Assembly: GCA_040414675.1 (NCBI GenBank)
Contig: JBEDUN010000016.1
Span: forward strand, 20,860-84,859
Reading direction: 5' to 3'
DNA length: 64,000 bases
Origin: JARBAU01 sp040414675
GTDB taxonomy: Archaea > Thermoproteota > Nitrososphaeria > Nitrososphaerales > Nitrososphaeraceae
Shown here: one piece after another, positions 45,833 through 55,521 of the stretch
How positions within the stretch are numbered: position 1 is the first letter of the stretch
Layout of the letters: each line of letters begins with the position of its first letter
Notes under the pieces: model-generated
Told to the model about the DNA's origin: nothing
Databases searched by the model: none
What the model saw: only the letters and a program-made list of their open reading frames with translations
Program-made: the position numbers and the translations under genes

Positions 45833-46183
45833 TTAATGTATGGAGAGTAGGTTTTCAGCTACCCTTTGTACGGGATCAATATTATATTCTGCGTCCACTA
45901 CAATATTTCCGTATTCATAACTTATCTTTAATGATTTGAACACACTTTTAAACAAAGTGAACTTCTTTCCATCTTCTGTAAGCTCATTCCTTATTGACAA
46001 GAGAAGACCATTATCCAATAGCCATTTGATTTTCCTGTAAGCAGTAGTGTGAGGAATATTACATTCTCTTATCACTTCGTTAACAGATCTTTCCCTAACC
46101 AGAGCACAATCCAAAATCTTGACAATCTCCTGGTCAGCCAGAGCTGCTAAAATAGACTGTTTTTCTCGGGTACTCAGCAACAT
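45833..46183 (-). CDS. winged-helix (ArsR-like) regulator, 116 aa
   Basis: A clear winged helix: STREKQSILAALADQEIVKI, LDCALVRERSVNEVIREC, recognition helix NIPHTTAYRKIKWLLDNGLL, then a wing and strands (RNELTEDGKKFTLFKSVFKS, LKISYEYGNIVVDAEYNI). This two-part order, HTH then a beta extension, is common in thaumarchaeal repressors. It converges on the two membrane genes and may control them. Confidence 0.85.
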   Translation of the reverse strand: MLLSTREKQSILAALADQEIVKILDCALVRERSVNEVIRECNIPHTTAYRKIKWLLDNGLLLSIRNELTEDGKKFTLFKSVFKSLKISYEYGNIVVDAEYNIDPVQRVAENLLSIH

Positions 46184-46555
46184 TCCCCTATCTATAAATA
46201 TCCATATTAGAATATCTAACTTATTAACTTAATTATTCAGGAACCACTTATAACAAGATAGATATGATGTGAGATTCTTATCATGTGTCGATAATAGGAT
46301 TTAGTATTACGAAATTACTCGGACAGACTATTATCTTTGACGATTTGAGGCTCTTCACATATTCCATATTTAATAAGAAGGAACGAGAATATAATTTGGA
46401 AAAAGTACACGTAACTTGTTAGAAATTACAGTACGAGTTCTCATTGATTATATATAACTTTCTGAAACCGTTCAGGTAATAACTACTTCTAATCTAACCT
46501 TGTTCTGATGTCTTTTATAATCCTGATTTATCTATTATGATAGTCATTGAATATA
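46184..46555. other. intergenic stretch, 372 bases
   Basis: AT-rich promoter region of the winged-helix gene; nothing else seen. Confidence 0.55.
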
Positions 46556-47128
46556 TTAGGAATGAACAAACCTCATGCTTCTATCACCAGATTTTCTCAA
46601 GAAGCGTTCAATATCAACAATAATATCACTGAATCTCTTTGAGGAGCCAGTAGGGAACACACTGTATTCTCTTAATTCTGTTATTCTTAATGGTCTAGTA
46701 GATACTAACCAGATATTACTAGTGTTAGGCTGAATCGATTTAATTTGAGAAATTCTATTGCAATCCTCTAGCTTGTGCATAATAGCTATAACTAATGCTT
46801 TCTGAGGAGTATTTTTTAAACGTTGTAAACTTGGAATTGCCAAATCGATCTTTAATTTGTTATTAACGTTTATCTTTCTAGCAGATGGCAGTGTTGAAGC
46901 TGTAAGCATGAAATGCAAAAGAGCTTCGCAGAGGTCTGGAATCATGTCATCTGTAACTTCAATTTTCGAATTATTCCTGAGGCTCAACAGGCTCGAGTCC
47001 ATTATTTTCTGCATATATTTTCTAGAAGCATCAAGGTCGGAACTTACGAGATCTTTTTGAATAGTACTTTTACCAATTTCATCTATCGCACCATAGAGGC
47101 ACTGCACAAGATCTACTTTAGCTGACAT
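46556..47128 (-). CDS. conserved hypothetical protein, 190 aa
   Basis: All-helical N-terminal half (DLVQCLYGAIDEIGKSTIQKD, KYMQKIMDSSLLSLRNN, LCEALLHFMLTASTLP), then alpha/beta (IWLVSTRPLRITELREYSVF, FSDIIVDIERFLRKSG). No signal, no membrane helix, no known motif. The layout suggests a regulatory protein. It is transcribed away from the nucleotide cyclase gene with about 240 bases between. Confidence 0.7.
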   Translation of the reverse strand: MSAKVDLVQCLYGAIDEIGKSTIQKDLVSSDLDASRKYMQKIMDSSLLSLRNNSKIEVTDDMIPDLCEALLHFMLTASTLPSARKINVNNKLKIDLAIPSLQRLKNTPQKALVIAIMHKLEDCNRISQIKSIQPNTSNIWLVSTRPLRITELREYSVFPTGSSKRFSDIIVDIERFLRKSGDRSMRFVHS

Positions 47129-47365
47129 ACGACCTAAGACCTATCGATGTAATACTCATGCATTAGCATATATGCCTTATCTCAAGATGGTTATCTCTCT
47201 TGTTCCTTGATGGTTGAGTTATTTTAGGAATAAATCAAGTTAAATTATGGCTCTTTTAGAATATAAATCGGTCAATCGAACACATATATGATCTGTGACT
47301 CAAGAATGGTTATGGATAGGAACCTATCTTCGAATTATTTTTTGATGACAAGGGAAAGATAACTT

Positions 47366-48118
47366 ATGGATATATTACATGACGAACAAAATGCAGGTTC
47401 CCTATTCAATCAAATTCGTGCAAGAGTAAGAAGGACCTTGAGTGACGGAGTCCAACTTGACATGTCAACACAGGAAAGCAGAAAATTATTAAGGAGACAT
47501 GCAAATTCGAAAACAAATTTCGTATTCCTATTTGTAGATATTAACAATTCGACCCAAATGAGTCTCTCTTTACAGGAGGACAAATTTGCGCTATTGATCC
47601 AAATATTTGCTCAAGAAGTCAGTGTTGCTGTCTCAGGTTATGGTGGATATGTATTCAAATATGTTGGTGATGCTGTTATTGTATTGTTCCCTGCAGGACA
47701 CGACCGCAAAAAGGCTTGTATTAATGCAATTAATTGTTCCAAGGCCATACTAGGTATCATCCAGGAAATCATATCCCCAATACTCGAGCAGATGAAGTTG
47801 CCATACATCAAAGTAAGGATTGGGATAGATTATGGAGAGGTTTTGGTCGTTGTATATGGAAAAGATATCCAAAGGGCACATATTGACGTATTAGGTTCCG
47901 CAATTAATATTGCAGCAAAAATAGCTTCCATTACACAGGCAAATCAAATCCTAGTTGGTGAATCCATCTACAACATTTTGTGCCAGCCAACTGATAAAGG
48001 CGTTGGTATCGATAAAGCTAATCCTCTACACGAAATTAAACTTGATACTTCAAAATGGAATTACCCATCATATGTAAATGTCGGCAGTGTCTACAGGGTC
48101 TATGAATACATATGCTAG
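47366..48118 (+). CDS. class III adenylate/guanylate cyclase
   Basis: 250 residues; a 45-residue helical lead, then a full class III cyclase homology domain. Metal ligands D58 (FLFVDINNST) and D102 (YVGDAVIVLF), the substrate Lys K98 and the second selectivity residue D174 (HIDVLG) indicate ATP, so cAMP is the likely product. The transition-state pair is N181 (AINIAAKI) but Lys185 replaces the usual Arg. The chain ends soon after the domain. Such stand-alone cyclases occur in ammonia-oxidising archaea, where the receptor of the product is unclear. ATG start. Confidence 0.9.
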   Translation: MDILHDEQNAGSLFNQIRARVRRTLSDGVQLDMSTQESRKLLRRHANSKTNFVFLFVDINNSTQMSLSLQEDKFALLIQIFAQEVSVAVSGYGGYVFKYVGDAVIVLFPAGHDRKKACINAINCSKAILGIIQEIISPILEQMKLPYIKVRIGIDYGEVLVVVYGKDIQRAHIDVLGSAINIAAKIASITQANQILVGESIYNILCQPTDKGVGIDKANPLHEIKLDTSKWNYPSYVNVGSVYRVYEYIC

Positions 48119-48259
48119 GAAATATTAGAAAGTGATTTTCACATTTTAGGATGAACGCTTTGTACTTCTACAACAAATCAGCCTATGGAAAGCATAATTA
48201 CATTGGTTTAAGTTACACGCTTTGAAAGGTCTTTATAGCTCAGGTATCCAGCTACTATA

Positions 48260-48466
48260 TTGGCAGTTCAAAAGGGTGTTATTCTATCTTTGGCTATAAT
48301 CGCAGGCTCAGCGGGAATATTTGGCTTATTTATGGCTTCTCTGCACTACTCATTTTTTTTCCTTTTAATGTCAATACCAAATTTTGTTATTGCCTCTTTT
48401 TTTGGTTACAAGTATTATTCACTTAGTCGAGCAGCTACTTACAAACCCACACGTGTCAGGAAGTAA
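48260..48466 (+). CDS. two-helix membrane protein, 68 aa
   Basis: TTG start. Two helices (VILSLAIIAGSAGIFGLFMA and SFFFLLMSIPNFVIASFFGY) and a basic tail (RAATYKPTRVRK). No family recognised. It follows the cyclase by 141 bases on the same strand. Confidence 0.6.
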   Translation: MAVQKGVILSLAIIAGSAGIFGLFMASLHYSFFFLLMSIPNFVIASFFGYKYYSLSRAATYKPTRVRK

Positions 48467-48743
48467 ACTTTTAGACCGACAAATTTTCAAAAGTTTAGTC
48501 AAAAAAGGAGACTGAATATCCAAGCTGATTCAGAAGAATGTGTCTGAACATATTGTGATTTCTGGTCTTTCACATTTATACTTTATAAAATTAAGATAAT
48601 CCTGAATAAATAGTAAAAACTATAGCTAAATTTTGGTTTTTCGTATCAAATCCGTGGATGTGGCGTTCATACACTTCACAATGTCTGACTCTATCTTGTT
48701 CTAAACACGAATTATTGCATCAAGATAGCAAGATTCGAAGCAA

Positions 48744-49019
48744 TTACGCTAAAGTTGGAGATATCCTCTCCTTTCTTGCCATATATAATAGAATCAGACC
48801 AAATAATAAAAGCACCAATACAAGGCCCTGCGCTCCGCCATTCGGTATAAATACTAGGTAAATAATGGCAAATATAATACTTGCAGCAGCTTGGATTGCG
48901 TACTTTAACGATTCACGCAAATTTATCTTCCTTGCAATATATCCTATCGCAAAAATGACTACAGTAGGATAAATGGTAAGTAAAATGAACTCGTCTATGT
49001 CAATTCCGTTATGTGGCAA
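48744..49019 (-). CDS. three-helix membrane protein, 91 aa
   Basis: Hydrophobic stretches ILLTIYPTVVIFAIGYIA, YAIQAAASIIFAIIYLVF and GLVLVLLLFGLILLYMA with a basic end. The acidic N-terminus (DIDEF) and GGAQG turn are the only polar parts. No family recognised. Confidence 0.65.
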   Translation of the reverse strand: MPHNGIDIDEFILLTIYPTVVIFAIGYIARKINLRESLKYAIQAAASIIFAIIYLVFIPNGGAQGLVLVLLLFGLILLYMARKERISPTLA

Positions 49020-49403
49020 AGTGAAACCTAACTAGATAATCAAGTATGTAATATTATACTTTACATCTGAGAATTTTTTACAATAAAATTTTGAAACCCT
49101 GTCGTGTACGAATCGATTATTATGACAGGGGTTATTAGAACTAAAATTTCTGACTAGTGCGGAAAATTCCTCTCAGAATAGAGTAAAAAAACACCAGTGC
49201 TGAAAGGAAAATACCCCATTGTGAAAATAATCTGTTAGAATATTATATGAACATACTATGCATTATTTTCGGGATTTTCCTATCTGGGGGAAGAGTTGGA
49301 AATTGATATCCTTTCCTTTGCTCTAGTCATATAGTGTGTATCTTAAGTACCATCTATCACATGCAAACGACTTGCTTTTAAACGAGTCTGAGAAATAGAG
49401 ATA
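49020..49403. other. intergenic stretch, 384 bases
   Basis: AT-rich divergent promoter region; no gene seen. Confidence 0.55.
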
Positions 49404-50444
49404 TTGACTAGTTTACATGTAGTTGTTGTTATGTTGCTGGCCTCACTGACAGCATTGGCATTAGTGTTGTTTGTCATACCTCCAGGACATGTTCAAGCTC
49501 AACAGAATCAAACGACAATAAAGTCATTGGGGGATTTAAACGCAAATTCACTAAGCGTACAAAATACACCTTTGAACAAAGTCCATGTAGGAGATATTGA
49601 TGTTGCGTATAAGATGTTTGGCAAAGGTGACCCTATTTTACTTATTCCAGGTGCTTCTGATGGTTTGAGTCGCTGGGACTCAGACCTGCTAAATACTATT
49701 TCTTCAAATCACACAGTAATTGTGTTTGATCCCCGTGGAATTGGAAATACAACAATTGGTTCCAGATCATACACTCCCTCCCAACTTGCAAACGATACAA
49801 CTGGCCTGATGGATGTTCTGAAAATATCGAAAGCTAGTGTTATGGGATATTCCCTTGGATCATATATAGCTCAACAGGTAACGATGATGTATCCAGATAA
49901 AGTTAACAGTCTTGTACTTATTGGTTCATCATGTGGCGGAAAAGATCATACACCTAAACCATCTGAGTTTATAAAATTGCAATCAGATATTATAAACAAA
50001 AGTCTAAATCATATTACTCTTCCTCACGAGGAATTGCAAGCGCTTAATGTTGCTTCATTAGGACAGAATTGGGTGAGAATGCATCCTGAATCAAGTCAAC
50101 TTCCAGAAAATATAACATCCTTGCAACAACTGAAGCCTGGTTTGCCGCCTGACGTAGCGAATAGTCAGAATAACGTAGGAAAGCATTGGGAGGACAATCC
50201 GAACTGGAATGGTGCTTGTGATGATCTTGCGAAATTAGACAAGCCCACGCTAGTCATAACTGGAAGTGACGATAATTTCTACCAACCACATGTTAATTCT
50301 TTAAAGGTTGCAGAAAAGATTCCAGGAGCTTGGCTTGTACAGATCAAAAATGCGGGTCATGCAGTAGTGGATCAATATCCGGCTGAAGTCGGTAGGATAA
50401 TGAATACATTTCTTTCGACTACGGGCATAGCATCCTTTAGGTAA
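49404..50444 (+). CDS. secreted alpha/beta hydrolase
   Basis: 346 residues with a signal peptide (VVVMLLASLTALALVLFVI; cleavage near VQAQQ). The catalytic triad is seen: S150 in MGYSLGSYIAQQ, Asp in ITGSDDNFYQ, His in KNAGHAVVDQYP. The lid (about 190-260) is long and polar, rich in Asn. It is the intact paralogue of the broken gene at 18579-19621; both share VHVGDIDxAY, GKGDPILLI and the CGGK loop after the nucleophile. Fold relatives include esterases, haloalkane dehalogenases and proline iminopeptidases; the substrate is unknown but outside the cell. An internal ATG at 49431 is a possible start in place of the TTG. Confidence 0.88.
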   Translation: MTSLHVVVVMLLASLTALALVLFVIPPGHVQAQQNQTTIKSLGDLNANSLSVQNTPLNKVHVGDIDVAYKMFGKGDPILLIPGASDGLSRWDSDLLNTISSNHTVIVFDPRGIGNTTIGSRSYTPSQLANDTTGLMDVLKISKASVMGYSLGSYIAQQVTMMYPDKVNSLVLIGSSCGGKDHTPKPSEFIKLQSDIINKSLNHITLPHEELQALNVASLGQNWVRMHPESSQLPENITSLQQLKPGLPPDVANSQNNVGKHWEDNPNWNGACDDLAKLDKPTLVITGSDDNFYQPHVNSLKVAEKIPGAWLVQIKNAGHAVVDQYPAEVGRIMNTFLSTTGIASFR

Positions 50445-51294
50445 TGATGAAAGGTCTACATTACTTCAACTGTATGAATGCCACTCTTTTACTTTGCGAC
50501 AGTAATGTTGGAGAGACGATAGTAAAACTACGAGATAGGTGGTAATCAAAGATGGTCATAGTAATAATTTAATAAATCCACCGTGATCCTACCATCTAGA
50601 TCTCCATCATTTGCATATTAGTGAAATGATGCTACAAGTTCGTCAAACAGGGATTACATCAAGTTGATCGTTACAGTACACTTACCTTTGCTAGTCAATG
50701 GTTCCTTTGATACTTAGGGTATATGTTTGATTGTTGTTATGATGTTTTTAACCCTCAACTACATTAAATTGCTGACTTAGCAATCTATAGGGAACGACTC
50801 TATTTGTGACCTGTTTACATCAATTACAAAGTGATTATGCAAACGATTCTGATCCTGCGACAATCATCGTTGTATGGCATCCAGGAGGACCAGGAAAGGG
50901 AACTTCGCGCATTGAACGACAGAAAGAATCTGGGGTTTTGCTTTCAGACTAATTGCATGTCGATTGCTGGTCGACAAGAGATTTGGACGATATTAGGTCG
51001 AGCAAATTATGTCGTCCATATGTTCACCGCCTCACAAGCGGGCCAGTCTGAGGATTTTAGGTATCAAGTAATCTCACATTCAAAGCCGGTGCCATCAGTC
51101 TCTTTTCTAGTATTTGGCCAATAACTGAGCACAATCCCTTTTCACCCATCTTTGATCTACTCTATATGATGCGCAAGTCAATTTCCTGATTGCTCTTAGC
51201 GGCTTTTTGAGCTTGCATACAAACCGCCTTTGGATAAAATACAAGAAGATAGATGATGTATATACCAATTATGTAAAAGGTATTATTCCGGCGT
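50445..51294. other. gene-poor stretch, 850 bases
   Basis: Holds repeat copy B and, at about 50860-51120, a patch richer in G+C with rival frames: a 97-codon ATG frame (50831-51124) and another frame reading PATIIVVWHPGGPGKGTS. Neither is convincing alone; together they look like a worn gene. Confidence 0.5.
50585..50782. repeat. dispersed repeat, copy B (with decayed gene)
   Basis: Matches 41893-42098 in blocks. Read on the minus strand it gives KCTVTINLM, stop, SLFDELVASFH, stop, which aligns with copy A and shows that the coding part is more decayed here. Confidence 0.68.
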
Positions 51295-51312
51295 GTGATT
51301 AATAGATTAATA

Positions 51313-51534
51313 ATGTCAACCAAAAAAATCATTCTGGCGACTCTCCTCGTAATTACAATAGTAATGGCAGGATTTGTTGCTGCTTCACTTGCCTCTTTTG
51401 ACATAAATGTGAAAGCACTTGGAAATGACACATTTACCAGGCATCCTCCAACCAGTAATGGCAGCAGCAGTAATAATACATTTATGGCTAAAACCTTTCA
51501 ACACGCTGTGAATGAGGTAAAAAATGGCAAATGA
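51313..51534 (+). CDS. small secreted protein, 73 aa
   Basis: Signal peptide MSTKKIILATLLVITIVMAG with cleavage near AAS; mature peptide about 50 residues, Asn/Ser/Thr-rich (PPTSNGSSSNNTF) with several glycosylation sites. The ATG at 51313 is better than one six codons earlier because it puts the basic residues directly before the hydrophobic core. Confidence 0.58.
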   Translation: MSTKKIILATLLVITIVMAGFVAASLASFDINVKALGNDTFTRHPPTSNGSSSNNTFMAKTFQHAVNEVKNGK

Positions 51535-51919
51535 TGATTGGTGTGGTTATTTCATACTTGGACTTAAAATCTTACCACATTTATGCTGTCAGTTAAGATT
51601 TTATATTTCAAAGACTGCATATTGACTTTTTATGAATCCTGATAAGACTATAGAATTAACATGACGAAATGAAACAATCGAGTTGGTATATCTACTATAT
51701 GGACTATCGACGTCCGGTTGCTAATCTAGTGCCTTTCTAGTATGTCCGTTGATCGCGAAGAAACGAGGTAAACCTCAATCATAAAATACATTTGGCGTTC
51801 CGTCAGGAAATATTTAGCTAAATAGAAAGGCTATATGAACCAATAAACGGCTAGTCGTATAAGCACAGAAACGTTATCATAGTCATGCTAACCGTGACCT
51901 GGTTCAATTCTATATAGGA
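51535..51919. other. intergenic stretch, 385 bases
   Basis: AT-rich convergent spacer; nothing seen. Confidence 0.55.
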
Positions 51920-52213
51920 TCACAAATTACCAAGTATCGTAGCAGTTTGCTCAGCTGTAAATGCCCTGAGGGTCATTGTAGTAGAACTGCCCTGTGTGCT
52001 TAAATATGATAAAATACTTGACATTATTGTTGCATCATCAGGAGTCTCTACAATGGATACACCATCATATTGTCCCAATGTATAATATGTGCCAACCAAC
52101 TTCCCTCCTGCTTTCTCTATATTGTTTTTAAAAGTTTCAGAACGTTTTGTAGAATCCTTCACGGTTGTTATTCCTTGTTTAGTGAACTTCCATAGAATAA
52201 TGAAGTGAACCAT
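51920..52213 (-). CDS. GYD-domain protein, 97 aa
   Basis: The family mark is LVGTYYTLGQYDGVSIVETP (GxYxxxGxYD) in a small ferredoxin-like alpha/beta fold. Starts MVHFIILWKFTKQGITTVKD and ends MTLRAFTAEQTATIL as usual for the family. GYD proteins are common in ammonia-oxidising archaea and soil bacteria; role unknown. Confidence 0.88.
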   Translation of the reverse strand: MVHFIILWKFTKQGITTVKDSTKRSETFKNNIEKAGGKLVGTYYTLGQYDGVSIVETPDDATIMSSILSYLSTQGSSTTMTLRAFTAEQTATILGNL

Positions 52214-52873
52214 CTTTCTTTTTGGAAATCAATATCAATAATATATATACATACCTGTCTATGTGCTGTATTCATTTATGTTATAGGGTTTGTATGATGT
52301 AATACGTATAGAATAAAGCTAGAGCTTGAGCACCACTATCAACATACATGCGCTAAAAGAATATTTGCTATTTCTCTCCTCCGGATTTACAGTTCACTAA
52401 ACTATGGGTAGAGGTTAGTTGCTACGTGCACGATCTTACCGCAGCGCTCTACCCCACCCGTTCAATGAATCGGATAGAGAAACTCAAATACATATTACTA
52501 GCCATAGAATTTCAATGCTAAAGGTAATTTCGTACGAAGTCAATCCATATTATAATATTCCTTATTTGGCGCGCCTCATCATATAGTGTTTATAAATTCT
52601 ATCTATGTCTTAGGATATCAGCCTCTACACGAAGGACTCGATTTTAGACGATCTTTATAATCTGTCATCTTGCTTATAGAGTTATAACGTCATTTCCGGG
52701 ATACTTATCCCAGATGTATTAAAAATTCGATTTCTTCCTATTTCGTCAGATGTTTTAAGCATTTCAGATATTAGTGTAACTAGACATCTTGATGTCCATA
52801 GACTTGTCGCTACCATTCTTGATAGATACAAGTCTTGATGTTAACTTAAGGAAGGCGCATAGCTTCGATAATA
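52214..52873. other. intergenic stretch with an inverted repeat
   Basis: 660 bases with no gene. GGGTAGAG (52406-52413) and CTCTACCC (52447-52454) form an 8-bp perfect stem around a G+C-rich 33-base loop (GCTACGTGCACGATC within). It could be a small structured RNA; no known type is recognised, and no tRNA T-loop is present. Confidence 0.5.
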
Positions 52874-53311
52874 TTATGTAATTTGTTGTTCTTTAAGACG
52901 ATCCTTTAATTGAGACTCCTTTACCTCCTGTTGCCAATTATGAATCAGCGTAACCTCAACTGTTTTCACTTCCTTGTTAAAAGAAGATTCCCGATTGTCT
53001 AGTACAAATGCGTATGCATCACTTTTAGTAGGTCTAAAGACATCATTAATTTTTAGTCCGCTCTTGCTGTAGTAGTAAGGAAGTTCAGGTTTCTCACCAT
53101 CATTACTTTCTTTCCAAGCCAGTACATCTTTTCTACTCATAATTAGAACTTCTATTTCTTTATCTGAGTTCGTTACCTCTACGTCAAAACCTAGCCTATA
53201 ATCAAACATGAGTATGAGATTTACGCCAAAGTACAGTATTTCATATCCATGAGGATTAGTAGGTATGTTGAATTCGTTAATATTTCTCATGACATGCGGG
53301 AGTACTTTCAT
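52874..53311 (-). CDS. conserved hypothetical protein, 145 aa
   Basis: A strand-rich protein: ILYFGVNLILMFDYRLGFDV, VEVLIMSRKDV-like strands and DAYAFVLDNRES with VEVTLIHNWQ near the end. The last part recalls the GOLD/p24-like beta sandwich (xxYxFVxDNxxS...KxVxVxL), a protein-interaction fold, by eye only. Charged C-terminal helix. M8 is an alternative start. Single gene. Confidence 0.68.
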   Translation of the reverse strand: MKVLPHVMRNINEFNIPTNPHGYEILYFGVNLILMFDYRLGFDVEVTNSDKEIEVLIMSRKDVLAWKESNDGEKPELPYYYSKSGLKINDVFRPTKSDAYAFVLDNRESSFNKEVKTVEVTLIHNWQQEVKESQLKDRLKEQQIT

Positions 53312-53731
53312 TAGTGTAAAGAAAGCAATCGGATATGTTAATATCTTTTAATCTCGTAGAAAATCTTAAATGATTTGAAAAGGGCGTTCTCTTCGTTTTA
53401 ACTGATATTTTTGTATCGATCATTATTTGACATGAATTGTCTGGATATAACAAAACATCAATTAGCACGCCAAAAAAAGAGATGAAATTACCCTTCCCTC
53501 TTCCCATAGTTCTGCATCCCGTAGAGACCAAGATCTATAGAATAACATGATCGCCAAAGTATAAAGAAAAGAATTGACAGCAGATGAAGTCAAGAAAATG
53601 ATCTGTAAAGAAATTCACTGATTAGACTGTTTCTCCAGTCATATTGTAATAAGAGATAATAGAGATTCAGTATAGACGTAATACATTGCAATCTATACAT
53701 GTTTAACTTAATAAAAAAATGCTCGCTAAAA
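53312..53731. other. intergenic stretch, 420 bases
   Basis: An 84-codon minus frame (53277-53531) overlaps the preceding gene, has a scattered Cys/Phe composition and is judged a shadow. Confidence 0.5.
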
Positions 53732-54196
53732 TCATCGATGCGTTATTCTCTTTTCTCTATAAGCAACTAACAATTCTAAGAAGAATCCTGCAACTGAAGA
53801 TGAACCAATAGTTAAGGCAGTTTCTATGATTACCTTGGTGTTATGATGTTCAAAAACTTCCTTATAAAAATCCTCGTTAAGACCATGAGCCAGCAGGGCA
53901 ACAGATACGATACCGGCAACTATCAAAGCGCTTAGAATGGTGTTTAATGTAAGAATTCTTACTTGTCCTCGATTCATCTTGACCTGACCATAGTGTTTTA
54001 AATTATTTTCTATAAGAGGTATATCATCACCGTCGAATACTACTCCTGAGATATCTAGTATGGCTATGTCTCTATCTAGTGTCTTAACATCATGAAATTC
54101 TACAATATGAATCAATTTATTTGGTGAGAGAAAGTCCTTGACTCTTTGCACATTTTCTTGTTTACAAACTATCTTTATGTGTACAGGAATGCGCAT
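53732..54196 (-). CDS. membrane protein with ACT-like lead, 154 aa
   Basis: Residues 1-75 form an alpha/beta unit (VHIKIVCKQENVQRVKDFL, IVEFHDVKTLDRDIAILDIS). Two membrane helices follow (LNTILSALIVAGIVSVALLA; IETALTIGSSSVAGFFLELL) and a short basic tail (YREKRITHR). It starts 19 bases after the 88-aa gene and forms an operon with it; the two proteins look related in their soluble parts. Confidence 0.7.
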   Translation of the reverse strand: MRIPVHIKIVCKQENVQRVKDFLSPNKLIHIVEFHDVKTLDRDIAILDISGVVFDGDDIPLIENNLKHYGQVKMNRGQVRILTLNTILSALIVAGIVSVALLAHGLNEDFYKEVFEHHNTKVIIETALTIGSSSVAGFFLELLVAYREKRITHR

Positions 54197-54215
54197 CCAT
54201 CACAATAAAATAAAC

Positions 54216-54482
54216 TTAGTATAATAACGAGCTCCCTATCTCATGGTTGACAGAACGTACTCCACCTATCTTTCTGATACTGCTCTCCACCTGTTGAATT
54301 TGATCTTTACTACCACTCACATCAATTATGACATCTGGGTCTTCCTGAGACTTCTTTTCTACCCTAAATACAAAAGTGACAGCTTCCATTTTTTTGGATT
54401 GCTGAATAACAGTTTTCCAGGCGCTACCATTGCAATTTACCAATAAAGTGCCAGACAATTTATTATTGTCATTATCACTCAT
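54216..54482 (-). CDS. small ACT-like protein, 88 aa
   Basis: Soluble alpha/beta protein: SGTLLVNCNGSAWKTVIQQS, EAVTFVFRVEKK, DVIIDVSGSKDQIQQVESSI and GGVRSVNHE. The order of strands and helices resembles a ferredoxin-like/ACT fold. First gene of a two-gene operon with the membrane protein that follows. Confidence 0.65.
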   Translation of the reverse strand: MSDNDNNKLSGTLLVNCNGSAWKTVIQQSKKMEAVTFVFRVEKKSQEDPDVIIDVSGSKDQIQQVESSIRKIGGVRSVNHEIGSSLLY

Positions 54483-54842
54483 TTTAAGATATTCGGATCA
54501 TTGTTGCAGCATTGAGGATTTATAACTTTGTTCTTGTCCATGCGCTAATACGAGAGTTTGATTGTCGATGATATGCACTCTTCCCCATAATTTTTATCAA
54601 GTATAAATTACGATGGATCTACATCAATTAAATAGATTCGTGATTTCATCTTTATCATACACTCAATCAGATAGTCAAGAATTTTATTCTTTAGATGATC
54701 TTGTTTTTGATCTTTTCCAATTAGAGTGACATAATGCCTGATGTTGAACAAAAAAATCTGGCCTTATTCCAAGCAAATAAAAATGAGAGATTATGCCGTC
54801 GATACAAAAATAGAACTAATTACTCACTCGTGGGCTTGAGCA
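54483..54842. other. intergenic stretch, 360 bases
   Basis: AT-rich. The plus frame at 54734-54916 runs into the Rieske gene and is not convincing. Confidence 0.5.
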
Positions 54843-55124
54843 TTATATTGTTTTGCCATTTGAACTTAGAGATATGTCTCCATTTGTCTCATCTACTTTT
54901 TCTGCATGAGAATTAAGATTTGATGTCCATACCGTTGCGTCTGAGACCTTGCCATTTCTAACATCAAACATGGCATAGTGCCAAGGACATTTAAGGTCGT
55001 ATCCATTGAGCTCACCTTCATCTAATGGTCCTCCCTCATGTGTACAAATCTCGTCAACTGTGTATACTTTCCCATCAACCATGGACAAAACTATTTGCTC
55101 CCCATTGATTTCCACCTTAAGCAT
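54843..55124 (-). CDS. Rieske-type [2Fe-2S] ferredoxin
   Basis: 93 residues. Cluster motif C27-T-H29 (DEICTHEGGPLDEG) and C46-x2-H49 (LKCPWHYAMFD), 16 residues between pairs, as in soluble Rieske ferredoxins of dioxygenase type. No disulfide cysteines of the respiratory Rieske type and no membrane helix. Such proteins pass electrons to oxygenases or other enzymes; the partner is not in the window. Confidence 0.93.
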   Translation of the reverse strand: MLKVEINGEQIVLSMVDGKVYTVDEICTHEGGPLDEGELNGYDLKCPWHYAMFDVRNGKVSDATVWTSNLNSHAEKVDETNGDISLSSNGKTI

Positions 55125-55521
55125 ACCTCATTCCACTAAATCAGATTTATTAGATACCTTGTGAGATTAGTCTTCAGACATATCAATACTAATTCCATTT
55201 TGACTTATATCAATTCAGTCATTATTCAAACACATAGTAATATGAAATGACACATTTTGCCGCATAATTCTGGAATAACATTTGCGCAGTTGACTTTTGT
55301 AAAATTGTTAAATGGTCAAAATACTTAGCCTAGTATAGCAACGTGATTCAATTGTTAAAGATAACTTTAATCATTTATCTTAATTGAATATAGGATAACC
55401 CCAACAAGCATAGGTTAACAAACATTGGAGCAGATAGAAGGCAATCATCTTGATGGCCAATTGTCTCTAGTCAATTCCTTTGATTACCATTTTATTGACG
55501 GAAAAGTGTGAAAAATAAAAA
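55125..55521. other. intergenic stretch, 397 bases
   Basis: AT-rich; includes the Rieske promoter region. No gene seen. Confidence 0.55.

Noticed and set aside
50831..51124. 97-codon frame as a gene
   Set aside because: No domain, and a rival frame in the same patch is equally protein-like until a stop; treated as a relic.
52395..52470. tRNA gene
   Set aside because: No T-loop (TTCRANY) or acceptor pairing; only the closing stem resembles part of a tRNA.
53277..53531. 84-codon minus frame
   Set aside because: Overlaps the 145-aa gene and has no pattern of strands, helices or motifs.
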